Source of the DNA: Moringa oleifera
Taxonomy: Eukaryota; Streptophyta; Magnoliopsida; Brassicales; Moringaceae
NCBI GenBank assembly: GCA_021397835.1
Contig: JAJFZO010000581.1
Location: 1,116,001-1,180,000 of the forward strand
DNA: 64,000 nucleotides
Direction: 5' to 3'
Made by a program: the position numbers and the translations under genes. Positions 24,393 to 35,800 of this stretch are shown piece after piece; the first letter of the stretch is position 1, and each line of letters opens with the position of its first letter. A model generated the notes under the pieces. The model saw only the letters and a program-made list of their open reading frames with translations, made no database searches and was not told the origin of the DNA.

Positions 24393-24398
24393 CCAGAT

Positions 24399-24403
24399 GT
24401 TTT
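24399..24403 (+). terminator. Pol III T-run terminator of the tRNA
   Basis: Five consecutive T, 7 nt beyond the discriminator base of tRNA-Ile, the standard RNA polymerase III stop signal. Confidence 0.8.
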
Positions 24404-24859
24404 TATTTTCTTATAGTAACGACTCCATGGGACTGGAAAGAGGAGGGGAAGGCTAGCTCTTTTAATAACTGCCATTGCTCTGCTTTATTACCTTCATTTC
24501 GCGTGGGACACTGCTCTCGCTTTTAGAGTTTTAAGCTCATCACACCATTTATGAAGACAAAGCTTTTGTCATGTAATGTCATAAAATCTCTAATATTTAT
24601 TGGACATGTGATTTGATAGAGACAGAATCAGAGAGACAGACGACTTAATTATATGAAACAGCATAACAACATTAGCAAGCAACAGTAAGTTTTACGACTC
24701 TAAACTGACACGTAGGGACACAAAAATGAGAACACTCCAAGTTGATCACCATCTACTTATTCCTTCATATATTCGTAATGGACAATGGTGATGAACCCTA
24801 AATATAGTTTCATTCTTTTACTGTATTGTTTCTTGAAGAGCAAGGCGGAGTCCGAGTCA
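24404..24859. other. Spacer between tRNA and glycine-rich gene
   Basis: Includes the presumed 3'-UTR of the minus-strand glycine-rich gene in its right part. No further feature supported. Confidence 0.45.
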
Positions 24860-25255
24860 TTATTTTCCATGCCCATTGCCATACCCTCCTCCGTATCCTC
24901 CGCCGTACCCGCCACCTTCTCCTCCGCTTTCTCTGTTACCGGAACCCCCCCTGGACCCAGCATGGGAGCCAGCATACGACCCTGCTTCTGATCCTGCGTC
25001 GGACCCACCGCCACCTGAACTGGACGAAGAAGACGAACTAGAGGACGAGCTAGAGCTAGACCCTGACCCGGAGCCAGCACCTGCACCGGACCCTGAACCA
25101 CTCCCACCAAGGCCGATGCCCACTCCAACACCCAGCCCAACCCCGACCCCGCCTAGGTCCAACCCAAGGTCCTTTCTTGCCACGCGGCTTTCCGTGACCA
25201 TCACCAGGGTGGAAACTAGCAAACCAACGAGCACCAAACACTTCACCTTGGCCAT
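24860..25255 (-). CDS. Secreted glycine/serine-rich protein
   Basis: A single exon of 131 aa. MAKVKCLVLVGLLVSTLVMV is a signal peptide (cleavage near residue 22-26). The mature part starts with GVGVGLGVGVGIGLGG, continues with GSGSGSGAGAGSGSG, a tract of about 15 consecutive serines, a GSDAG/GSEAG/GSYAG/GSHAG pentapeptide series, and ends in GGGYGGGYGGGYG. It resembles plant cell-wall glycine-rich structural proteins. The pentapeptide array with a changing third residue is distinctive. The start at 25255 was chosen because the signal peptide begins there; an in-frame ATG 11 codons upstream adds nothing recognisable. A TATAAATA box at 25378-25385 supports expression. The antisense strand is also open (proline-rich), a by-product of the composition. 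Confidence 0.82.
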   Translation of the reverse strand: MAKVKCLVLVGLLVSTLVMVTESRVARKDLGLDLGGVGVGLGVGVGIGLGGSGSGSGAGAGSGSGSSSSSSSSSSSSSSSGGGGSDAGSEAGSYAGSHAGSRGGSGNRESGGEGGGYGGGYGGGYGNGHGK

Positions 25256-25377
25256 TCTTGGAACCAAAAGTGATCCAAATAATACCAACGAATTTAGGAA
25301 AGAGTTCCTGAATGGTTCGAGCTATTAGTCTTTACCCTTTGGAGGGTTAGTGAGTAGAAGGTGGAGAATCATAGGCA

Positions 25378-25385
25378 TATTTATA
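25378..25385 (-). promoter_or_regulatory. TATA box of the glycine-rich protein gene
   Basis: TATAAATA, 123 bp upstream of the ATG at 25255. A GA dinucleotide tract (25391-25407) lies just upstream. Confidence 0.6.
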
Positions 25386-25390
25386 GTAGC

Positions 25391-25407
25391 AGAGAGAGAG
25401 AGAGAGG
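25391..25407. repeat. GA microsatellite
   Basis: About eight AG units next to the TATA box of the glycine-rich gene. GA-rich tracts are common in plant core promoters (GAGA-type). Confidence 0.8.
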
Positions 25408-27138
25408 GAGTGACGTTCGGTGCTTTTGGTGGCGCATGCAACAGCTTTACGCGTGTAGACTGTAGAAAGAATAAGTGGAGGGACAATGTACTTTGCTTTG
25501 TTACAGGGAATTGTGTTCTAACAAAGGTTTGTGGCTGAAAAGGCTGAGAATAGAAGGGAAGATTCCTTTGGGCTCTGCAAGGCTGGACACCTTGGCATGA
25601 GGATGGTGCCGACCCATGAACCTCCACTCTCATTAGTGGAGAATTATTGGTATATACAGCTTACTTTTCTGCTATATGTTTATCGGGAAAAAAGATTAAA
25701 GAGAATTATAAATATAAAAAAATTGTCAGCGATCGACATGAACATGGCAGATGAAGCAGATGATGATCCACGCATTTAGTGTCTATGAAATAATAATGTG
25801 ACAATGCGTTTACCGAAAAGTTCAAGATTTTACTAGGTGGAGATTGACTAAATTGCACTAGCTAGGTAAGTGTGCCATACTAAGTAGAATAGAAATAATT
25901 AATGGCATGGTCAGCTTAAGAGGCACCGGCCATGTGGAAACTTGGCTGAATCAAGATGATATATACATTAGGTCTTACCACTAGTGAAGGCTGAGGTTGG
26001 AGAGATATGTGAAAAGTGTATATAGTTTACTGGCTGATTTATTGATCCATCATGATGAGTATACGATGGTAAACAGGTCACGGATTGACACAATTATGGT
26101 GGTGGAAAGGAGTGATTACGGTTGCTTTAAAACTACTCAGCCTTGTGTGGACCTCTTTTCCATGCCTACAAGGAGGGAGGTTCTAATACATGCATGTGCT
26201 CTATGATATGCAGTAAGAATCCAGATCTCTTTGGGATTTTGGATTGAATGAGGTTAAGGTAACTCTGAAATTCATCAGGCTGAGGATAATTAAGAAAAAA
26301 GTTGATGCAAATTGAATAATTGCTAGTTGTTCTTGTATTGCGGTCACTTTTAATCTGTTGTTTTTGGCTCGAAAGTTTATCATTGAATGACATGAAATAC
26401 TAAGGATAACATTAATGCATTTGATCTGATAGTGCCAGCTCAGTATTGAAGAAACATGTGGCTGAAAAGGCTGAGGAATTGGGCATGCTATCATGAGATC
26501 GGTGCCCACCCATAACCATAGTGGTAGTGGAGTATTATTGGCTTGAGTTCACACAAGAAGAGATGAACGTCATATTCATGGCTAATACTAGTATTGACTT
26601 TCATTTATCGTTCACACAAGAAGTCCTAGCTGATTTAAAAAATTAAAGTTCACAGGAAGTGCTTTGCAAGGATGTAAATAGCACTTTTGAAAATAATAAT
26701 AATAATAAAAAAACAAATCCACAAAAATTCCTCACAATTCCTTACCTCATGTTCAGTTATATTTCATACTCATTATCAATCATAATGTTCCCTTTCAATA
26801 TAAATGCGGATGATGACTTGAAACACAATCATGAAGCATAGCCAAACTACGCAAAAGATTACCCAGTATGATAATACCTTGAAATCATAATTTATCTTGG
26901 ATAATAAACAGTGAACATCATCATATTGGATCATAGCCAACTTTAAACAATTCTTCTTTCAAGAGAAAATTTTAGGGTGCAAGACCCCAAGCATTAGCAG
27001 TATCCTGGGATCAAATAGATCAATTCATCTTCCAGTTGGTGCCATGAAAAGGTGAACAATTTGATGCAGAACATCAACCATGACATTGATCAACTCAGGA
27101 ATACGATCAGAACCTCCCCAGGATTTTCCAGGTAACAA
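25408..27138. other. Intergenic with a diverged duplicated segment
   Basis: Two related stretches (about 25528-25650 and 26456-26540) share TGTGGCTGAAAAGGCTGAG, a CATGAG...GGTGCC.ACCCAT block and AGTGGAG.ATTATTGG in the same order. No gene supported. The right end holds the HDDC2 3'-UTR. Confidence 0.6.
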
Positions 27139-30100
27139 CTAATGTTGCTTTCTTCTTCTTGCTGCTATCTCCAGTGCCCAGGCTTTGCCCACTTCAGTCT
27201 GGAACTTCCCTGCAGCAATGTTAGAGAGCATTTTGAGCACATAGGTTCCATGGACCAATATTTCATATTACTAGGCCTATCCAACCCAACATAAAGGTTT
27301 ATGAAAGTGCAAATGCAAACACTGATGCTATGACAACAGAAGCAAAAGGTTATTGCTTGATTGATAGTGGATAAAAGATTCACTGATTTCTCAAAACAAA
27401 AGCTTCAAACTAATCAGAATCAATAATTCTACTGAGGACAGGGAAGCATATCATACAAGCATGAGCCTTAGCATTTTTGGTTTGTACCAAATTGAGTGAC
27501 CCTATAATTGGATGTCTTTGTCATTCACAAACGGATGTCATATAGTTTAAATACATGCACAGATTGCTTGGAATTAGGTTTCATGTTTCTTTTTTTACCT
27601 TGCATTCTTTTTTTGGCTCAGCAAATTAAGTCATGGACCAAGGGAACTATAACCTTTGTCCTAAGCTTCTAAGCCAATTTTATTAAGGTAGAGACTAAGC
27701 CATTAGGCCCAAGCATTGTTTTTCAGCTATGTTTTAGTGTTAGATGAACTGTATAATACAAATTATAAGGATGGAAATTTATACCAGCAGTTGACTGGAA
27801 AAACTCGTCTAGATCCTTCCCTTGCTCTGCATAAGGAAACAACTTCTGATAAAATCTTAAAACAGTTTGAAAAATACTCAAATTACTAATTAAACAGAAG
27901 TCTTGAAAGATGCAAATTAAAGAGTAGACTATTATCTTTATTATCTTAGCTTTTTTCACTACATTCTGTCAGGGATAAAATGGTACCAAATAGATTCATG
28001 AGATTCATATTATTGTCCAATTATTAACTTGAGTTTAGGCAACCAGCCAAAGGCAAGACAAAAGCACTGGACAGGCTTGGCCTATGACATCCTAAAAACA
28101 GAAGCCTTCGTGAAAATTTCTGTTTTGACTAAGACTATGATGCCTGTCATTTTTGCAGGAACCATACCCCACCTTCCCCCACCCAGACCTGCTTTTAGCA
28201 AGTTACAGCTCATATTTAATCATCTTGCAAAATGAATTATATAAATCCTCAGAACGGTACTCAAAGAGATTTGATTCAGATCTTACGCGCAACTTGCTTA
28301 AATTACTGGAATATCCGCAACTACATAAAACAGGGGGAAATTGCAACTGGACATCTTACCATTTTCGTACTCCAAGGCTTGAAGTATCATCTCCACCTGG
28401 ATGAAGCAATATTACACATCACCAAATGAGCTACAGAACAAAACCTTTTAGGAAGTAGAATTTGTCAAATCTACCCTGATAAAACTACCAGCATCCCTTT
28501 GTTTCAAAAGATTACAAGCATCTTGCAGCTTATTGCCTTTGCTGTTCAACAGATGGGATGAATTTTTTTGCATAACAAGCCCCAAAACACCCCCTCCCTC
28601 ACCCAAAGAACACAACGAATAAGAAGGGGTTCAAAGAAAAAAGAAAGAAGGAGAACATAAACCTGAGAGAATTTTAACAGCAAAAACCAGAACATGTACA
28701 GCACATAAAAACAATTGAGTTTTAATTATTCACTACAGCTGCAAGTCATGCTAGTCAGCCAGTCAGCTTACATATATATCTCACTATCAATTCTTATGAA
28801 CTAAAGAAACTTTACATTTTACTCGGTTTTTATTATTTTTTGCTACAAAAAATCTGAAATTGACAATCAGATTATAATAAATGTGGAAAACCAACTGAAC
28901 CACAACTTGGAACATGAAACTATTGCGTCTAAGCTCCTAGAAACAGATCATCGTAATAAAAGGGGAATACAACTAATCACAGTTTGGAACAGAAACTGCT
29001 GCATTGCTGTCAAGGTTACACATGTAACAAACAATATTATATCTCATCCTTTTGTGGATATTAAGGTATATCTAACATACATGTTCTGTGCGCAAGCATG
29101 CCAACAGAGAATATTATAAGAGGATTACATATGCCTTCCATGTATAGACTTGGTAATGAAAAGGGGGAACACTATACCTTATCAAAGTCCTTGACAACTT
29201 TAGCTTCTAACGAAGAGTTATCTTCGTACTCTGTCCACAATTCAGCAATTTCCTTGGCTACACTTCATAAATGGGATTAATTAACAAAATGATATGAAAC
29301 TATGGGCAATTTCAGGTAGAGGAAAAGTAGACGGTTTGCTTGCACCAGGGAGAAAAAGAGAGAATAAGGCACCTCTAGACCCTCCACCTAGTAATTTGCA
29401 CATGTGGTCTAATGCTTCCCGCTCTCTTCGACTCTTTTCCGCCTTTGAAATCCCATCTGATGGGGTTATGTCTCCAACAATGGCTGTTCAATCATTTAAG
29501 AGTGCTTGAAACCAACTGAAGAACTCCAGTTTCGATGAAATCATAAAAGAACAATAGTATGACCCTCAAAGACAATAGCCTTCCACCAAAGGTGAAAACA
29601 TCTTAAGCTGGATGATTATAGATAACTCTGTAAAGGGAGCAAGGTCTGATGCTTGCATACAAGTTGCTGCAGGATTTATGCAAAAATTTAAATAATGGGT
29701 ATGGGACTGGAGAGTTGCAGGACCTAGATGTGCTCATTGATGTAATACAATGTTGCGTCAAAGAATTCAGATAAAACTGTAGTAGAACTACTTTTCACTC
29801 TAATGTGCCATCTAAAGAAACTAAATTAGGATTTATTATCCCCTTCTTCAATAAGTTTGACTTCAGATGATATCAAGTTTCAGACTAGGTCTAAAATACA
29901 TTATGAGAAAAGAATTCGGCATAGCCTAGTCCTTAACTTACAGAGAACTCAATACCAGACGAAAAGATTAACAAAAGGGAAAACATTTCTAACCTTCTGC
30001 CATGTCATGAACAATTGCCATTTTTATACACCTGAAATTTTTTGAAAAGATTGCATCTCAATCTAAAGCAGGTTCGAAAAAATTATCAAAGGGAGACCAA

Positions 30101-31125
30101 AAGGAAAGTAACAGGAAACCAAACTTGTCACGGTCAACACCCGGAATATCTGGAGCAACAAGTCCCATCAGTCCCATTCGGTACATGTGGTCAGCTATTG
30201 ACTCTGGATCCTTGATATCTCTCCGTACCCATCCAGCTCTCTTCGTTGTCTAATTAATCAATGTGAATATACACATAAATACCAAGCAATGCAGACAAAA
30301 CTGAAATAGCAAAACCTACCATTTAACTATGAAGAATAGGAAACTTCTGTGAATGAGAAACCAACACTAAGTAACCATGTAACTTTAGAGCTTTGCCCTC
30401 CCGTTGGCAGACAAGAAAAAGGCAGGAAAACTGTATACCAATTTGGAAGCAAATTATTCTAAGGTTCAATGTAATTAGTTAAGATAATTTTACTTCAAGT
30501 GAAGCTGGATTAACTCGACTAGCAGTCAATTCTTCAGAGAAATGATAAATGATTTGAACCAATTATCTTACACATTAAAGATTGCGGACATATGCCAAAT
30601 AGGAACAAAAGCTGAAAGTGAATGTTGGAATTTATCGACACAACAGTGAGAACACTCCACAAAACTGATTCTAATCCACCCAATAACATGCAAAGCAAAC
30701 CAGACAACAATCAATATAATTTTCCCTTTACTCCTCTTTCCTGCACTTTCCCAACAATTAAAAAGAGCATGAACGTTCATTAACGGGAGGAAAAACAACA
30801 CAAATATAAACTTATAAGTTAGAAAAGTTCATAGCTAAGTTAGCACCTTGAGGCGGTGACACAGAGAGAGAAAGTCGATAGCAGAGGAAACAGAAGAAGC
30901 AGAATCCCCGTCATTTGCAGATGAGGCCGGGGGATCCATACAATCGCCATTGGTGACGGACGACGGCGAAGATGAAGCTTCAGTGGCCATACGACAAATC
31001 CTATGACTTGCCAGTGACGGACAGCGGGTGGTGACTGATGCGAATCTGAGCTGAGTCGAAGCTAGAGAGGGAGCTAGGTAGAGGACCGAGGACTTACAGA
31101 GCCACAGTTGCCTCCCACTTCCCAT
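27139..31125 (-). CDS. HDDC2: HD-domain 5'-deoxynucleotidase, HDDC2-like (8 exons)
   Basis: Exons 31125-30847, 30249-30125, 30031-29994, 29483-29373, 29257-29178, 28396-28360, 27826-27785 and 27209-27139 give 260 aa with every phase consistent. Residues 1-45 ([16 protein letters not shown], then basic and Ser/Thr-rich) look like an organelle transit peptide, with a second possible start at MATEASSS. The HD domain begins near 85: [29 protein letters not shown] (H113), [10 protein letters not shown] (H143, D144) and KDFDK (about 208-210) supply the metal ligands. The ending [19 protein letters not shown] is typical. HDDC2/YfbR enzymes dephosphorylate (deoxy)nucleoside 5'-monophosphates in the presence of a divalent metal; activity here is inferred from family. 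It is divergent from the NT5DC gene, 1.7 kb away. Confidence 0.94.
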
Positions 31126-32815
31126 TCCCTTTTCCTTTTCGGTTTCCTCCCTCTAATTTAAATTAATTTATCGCTTTTTAGTTTAGGATACTAAATTGAA
31201 AAGTTTCTTAAAAAAGCAAGCCAGCCACGTCAGCATTAGACAATCAGCGTGTGGATAAAATGTACAGTGGAGATGCCAATTACCCAACTAATATTATATA
31301 ATATTATGTCATATTATGAAAAAATATAAAAGAATAATTTGATTTAAGGCCTAATTTTAATTTTAAATTTAAATTTATATTTAAAGTTTTAATTTAATTT
31401 GATGTAGATAATATTTTAAATATTTAATATTACTAAAATTAAAATTATTTAAATTTAAAATATAAATTTTAAATAAAATGTAAAATTTATGTAAGTAATT
31501 TTTAAAATATATCAACAATAAAAATATTATTAATTTTTTATAATTTAAAAATTTAGATAGAGTCAAATTAAAATTTAAAATTAATTAAATTAAAACAAAA
31601 ATATTTAAATTGAAATGTAAAGCAAAATTTAAAGTTTTTGTTTGGTATTTACAGGTGATTTTTTTGTTTCCCATGGAATCAGTTGAGTTAGCTAAAAAGA
31701 TCCACCATATGTGAAGCAATAAATTCCTTGATCTGCTACAGACTTAGATCCTGCTCAAACCTTGCTTATCCAGTTGTTTCTGATATCTGATTAATCAATA
31801 TTGAAATGAACAACTTACCCATTAAGTAATACAAATAATTGAGATTAAGCGCCATCCCTGTGGATCTCTGCTCCTTGTTGGGCCGCTTGATCAGGCGGTG
31901 TGATCTGTTCTTATTGGGTTTTGGTGGGCTCGTTCGTTGCGACACTGGGTGAGCCTTTATCGGGGTTTCTTAAAATAAAAATCATTAAAAAAAGTTAATA
32001 TACAAGATTTATTATTATATTACTGTAATTTTCTGTCAACCAAAACAAAGTCTTACCCTTCCACTATAAATACTGTCCATTTGAAGGTCTCCAATTCATT
32101 TGAAAGTTTAGCTGGTGTTTAAGCATGGTGATGAATAACAAAACCAAGTGAACTTTCCTCTGTGATTGGAGATCTAAGCACTCTAGACTTTTATTAGTAA
32201 GCCTTTTCATACTTCTTTGCTTGAATTTTGAAATCCCGGCCATTACATTCTTTTCCCGTTATTTGTTGTGCATTTAATCTACAGTGATTTGATGTTCATT
32301 GGTATTCTCACGATCATATTCACTAAGAAAGTATATAAACTTTCCTGAATGGTGAATGCATGGTATGTGCTCCAAATGATGAGTGCGGCAGTTAAATGAT
32401 GCGTGCTGTTTGGCCGCTGAGAGGGAAGATGACCGGAGTGAGATTTGCTTTCACTGCGTTGAATAGAAATTTTGCTTTCACGGAAACATCACTTGTTTTC
32501 CTTGATGTGGACTAACGTGATATTTTTTTAATCCAACTTCCCAATATCAATTGAAAATATATCTTGATTTCTCTTTTACTGTTCATGTTATAGTACAACA
32601 GAAGAACTGTAGCTGTTTAGTTAACGGGTAAAAGTAAACCAGAGCTTGGCTGCTAGTGCTGTGCTGGAGCTAGTGGCTACTCTTAATTCCATTTTCCCAG
32701 GCTTCTCTCACCCCTGGGAGACGGGAGGACCAATCCGATGCACTGTACCCGCTCAAACGAACTTGAAAAAGAGGATCCCTAACGCGAACCGATAAGCAGC
32801 TAAACGCCTCTTGTC
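31126..32815. other. Divergent intergenic region between HDDC2 and NT5DC
   Basis: Contains the HDDC2 promoter at the left, a very AT-rich block (31310-31640) and the NT5DC promoter at the right. A TATAAATA at about 32065-32072 on the plus strand lies 745 bp before the NT5DC start, so it may serve a long leader or nothing. No gene supported. Confidence 0.5.
31340..31640. mobile_element. Possible degenerate MITE-like copy
   Basis: The stretch around 31470-31580 (ATAAAATGTAAAATTTATG, ...AATAAAAATATTATTAATTT) resembles 45638-45735 of the better preserved element. The similarity is weaker and composition bias may contribute. Confidence 0.3.
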
Positions 32816-35800
32816 ATGGCCTCTCTTCGCAGGCTGCTTCCTCTTCGCTCTTCCTTCACCGTATCTCTCTCTATACGAACACTTGCACGTGCACGTTTCG
32901 CTTCTTTTAGTTTTGTTTCTTGGGATGCTCTCATAGTTAGGTGTTTCTTCTTTGCAGAAAACGAGCACTTATCTTCCTGAAGCTTGGCAAGGTTTGTTCT
33001 ATCTTCGTCACATATGCAAAATCTCTGTAGATATGAAAGCAAAAGTGTCTGGTTGTGCGCTGAAGTTAAAAATGAATAATCAATGATTTCTTGGACTAAT
33101 GCATAATTATATCATTGCTAGACTGTTCAAGTAGTGTAGCCCGTGTTATATGTTCACAATTACGTTTTAGTCTCTGCAAAATGAATTATTCATGAATTCA
33201 AATCTGATTCCATCTAGGTTCTGGAGGCACCTTTCGAGCCTGTCATGCAACTGCATCTCCTGAGCAGACGGCATGTAATCTCGTCGAGGAATGTACAAGA
33301 GCTGAGATGAAAAATCTGGTTTTTGATGATGAAATTGCAAAGATTCAACATGAATTCGATGGTGCCAGAAGGAGCTTCCTCAAAATTCCCGAGGCACTAG
33401 AGGGAAAGGCCAAGATGAATCCTGAAGGTTGAATTCTATCATGTGCCCCTTTCCTCTCTCTGTTTTGGGTGTTTTACTTGAATAATTTGTCTTTGCTAAA
33501 ATTCATGATTAATTGTTGTTGATAGGTATATACATTATTAAGAATGTAAGATTGGACACCATTCAAGTCTATGGATTCGACTATGACTACACATTGGCAC
33601 ACTACTCGGCTGACTTACAGACTTTGATATATGATCTTGCCAAGGAGTATATGGTTAATGAGGTCAGTTTAGGCTTATGGATAGGAGGATGTCACATTTT
33701 TGCTCCATTAAGTGGTGTTTTATGCAAAATTACTGATTATTTAATTGCTTTATGTTGGGATTCTTGCAGTTTAGGTATCCCGAGATTTGTATGCAATTTA
33801 AATATGATGCAACTTTCCCCATTAGAGGGCTATACTATGATAAGCAAAGAGGCTGTCTCTTGAAGTTGGATTTCTTTGGGTCAATTGAGCCAGACGGGTG
33901 CTATTTTGGCCACCGGAAGGTACTTCCGTACAAAATTTTATGTCATAAACTTTCTGCTTTTCCTCTAATCCTCAGGACTCTTTTTATACACATTTCATGA
34001 TTCCCATGCTTAAGTTATTGAGAATTTGTATGGGCTAGTGACTGAAAATATGAATAATTATTTTGAATTTTATGCACAATAGATAAACTGATGTAACATT
34101 CTAAAGTTAGGCTGAAGAGATGCATGAATCGCATGATTGATAATGCACGTGTATCAAGCTTATGAAAGGAACCAAGTTAAAAAGCTAAATGGAAATATAT
34201 AGCGCAAACATGTGGGTTATTGTTCTGAATCTTAGACATTTTAGGTTGATTCTTTCATAGGTTAGGCTGTAAAGCTGCACAATGGACCTGGCAGTGGCCA
34301 GTAATATGTTATAAAATTTTAAAGCTTAAAATCATGAGTAGAGAATGACACTAAATCCAGGATGTTCTCACATTCGAAGAAAGAATATGGATTGGTAAAC
34401 TGGCTGCAAGGATAGTGAAGTGAGTGGAGCTCATGTGCTCTCCATTTTAGCCTTCTGTACTTCTTGGTTGAAAATGCACTAGAAAGCAAACTTTAACTGA
34501 TCTGTGTTGTCGAGATTAGACTCTACTTCTCAGTTTGTCCTGAGTCTTGCTTGAAGAAGTTGACTGCCTCTGAGAAAGGCTAACCAAAGGAGGTTTGTTA
34601 GCTTTCTTGTTGGTGAGTCCGATCTTGTCTTTAGTTTGGATTTCTCAAAGGCTAGGTGTCAAGATTTAACCAATACTTTTCTGCATCAAATCGAAGCAGG
34701 CCTTTACCTATTATTATAAGTTCTGAAGCAGCTCAAAAATACCCTTCTGCAATTTCAAAGATGTGCAATTATTGTATGAAACCCATCCTTATCCATGGTG
34801 TTGCTCTTGGCTATTTCTTCATGTCACCATTAATCTGATATACATTCATGCATGTTATGTTTCTCAGTTCAAAGTAGAATTTTCTTTTTCCCCAATAAGA
34901 AATACAAAACAACCTGATGAGAATGCTTGGTTGTAGCGTATTTTTGGTTCCTGTAAACAGCCAACAGACAGAGTGTAAGATTCTGTTCTCAGTTATATTT
35001 AGTATTGGTCGCTTTTTTATCTAGTTGAATGATTTATACTCATTTGAGTGTACTTGTGTTGGTGATCATATATTGTGTGCTATAGCTTGGTCAGAAGGAA
35101 ATAGAAGAAATATATGGCACACGACATATTGGCCGTGATCAAGCACGTGGACTTGTGGGACTCATGGATTTCTTCTGCTTTAGTGAGGTTACTTTCACCA
35201 TCATTACCTTGTTCTTTATTACTTCCATTGCAATTCAGTGGCAAAACTGCAGAATGTAATTGACACTTACTGAGACATGTTAAATATAATTAAAATGTTG
35301 GAAATTTAGGATGGAGAAAACGAGGACCAGTCAAAGACTTGATTGGAGATGGAACTTATATACTTGGCTCTTTCGTTTTTAAGAATTAAAGGAGTAATTT
35401 GCACAGTGGTTACTAAATTCACTGTGTTGCCAGGGAGGCTTCCTTTTTTCTAAGGCTATTTAATAAAAGAAAAACCATGGTGGAAAGCTCAAACAGCTGT
35501 GTGCATTCAGCTTTTTCCTCTGATGGAAAGTCAGGAAATGAGAATTTGAAGAGTCAAGTGAATGAAAAAAAGAAATAGAAAGAGTACAAATAGTCTCTTC
35601 CTAGGGTGAGAACATAATCCTTTAAAAAGATAACTGTAGTGGTTCCTAGGTAATGTAATATGGATAGCATTGATTCGGCTCTTCAGTTATTGGGAATTTG
35701 TCAGTAAATGCATATCCATGGATGAAAATAATTGTTTTGTTTCTCTGATGAGTTGTTAAACTGTATGATCTTCTTTGAGTCAGTATGCCCCCTCTCCTCC

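Noticed and set aside
24876..25328. 150-codon proline-rich plus-strand frame
   Set aside because: Complement of the glycine/serine-rich gene. The minus-strand frame has a signal peptide and TATA box; this one has neither.
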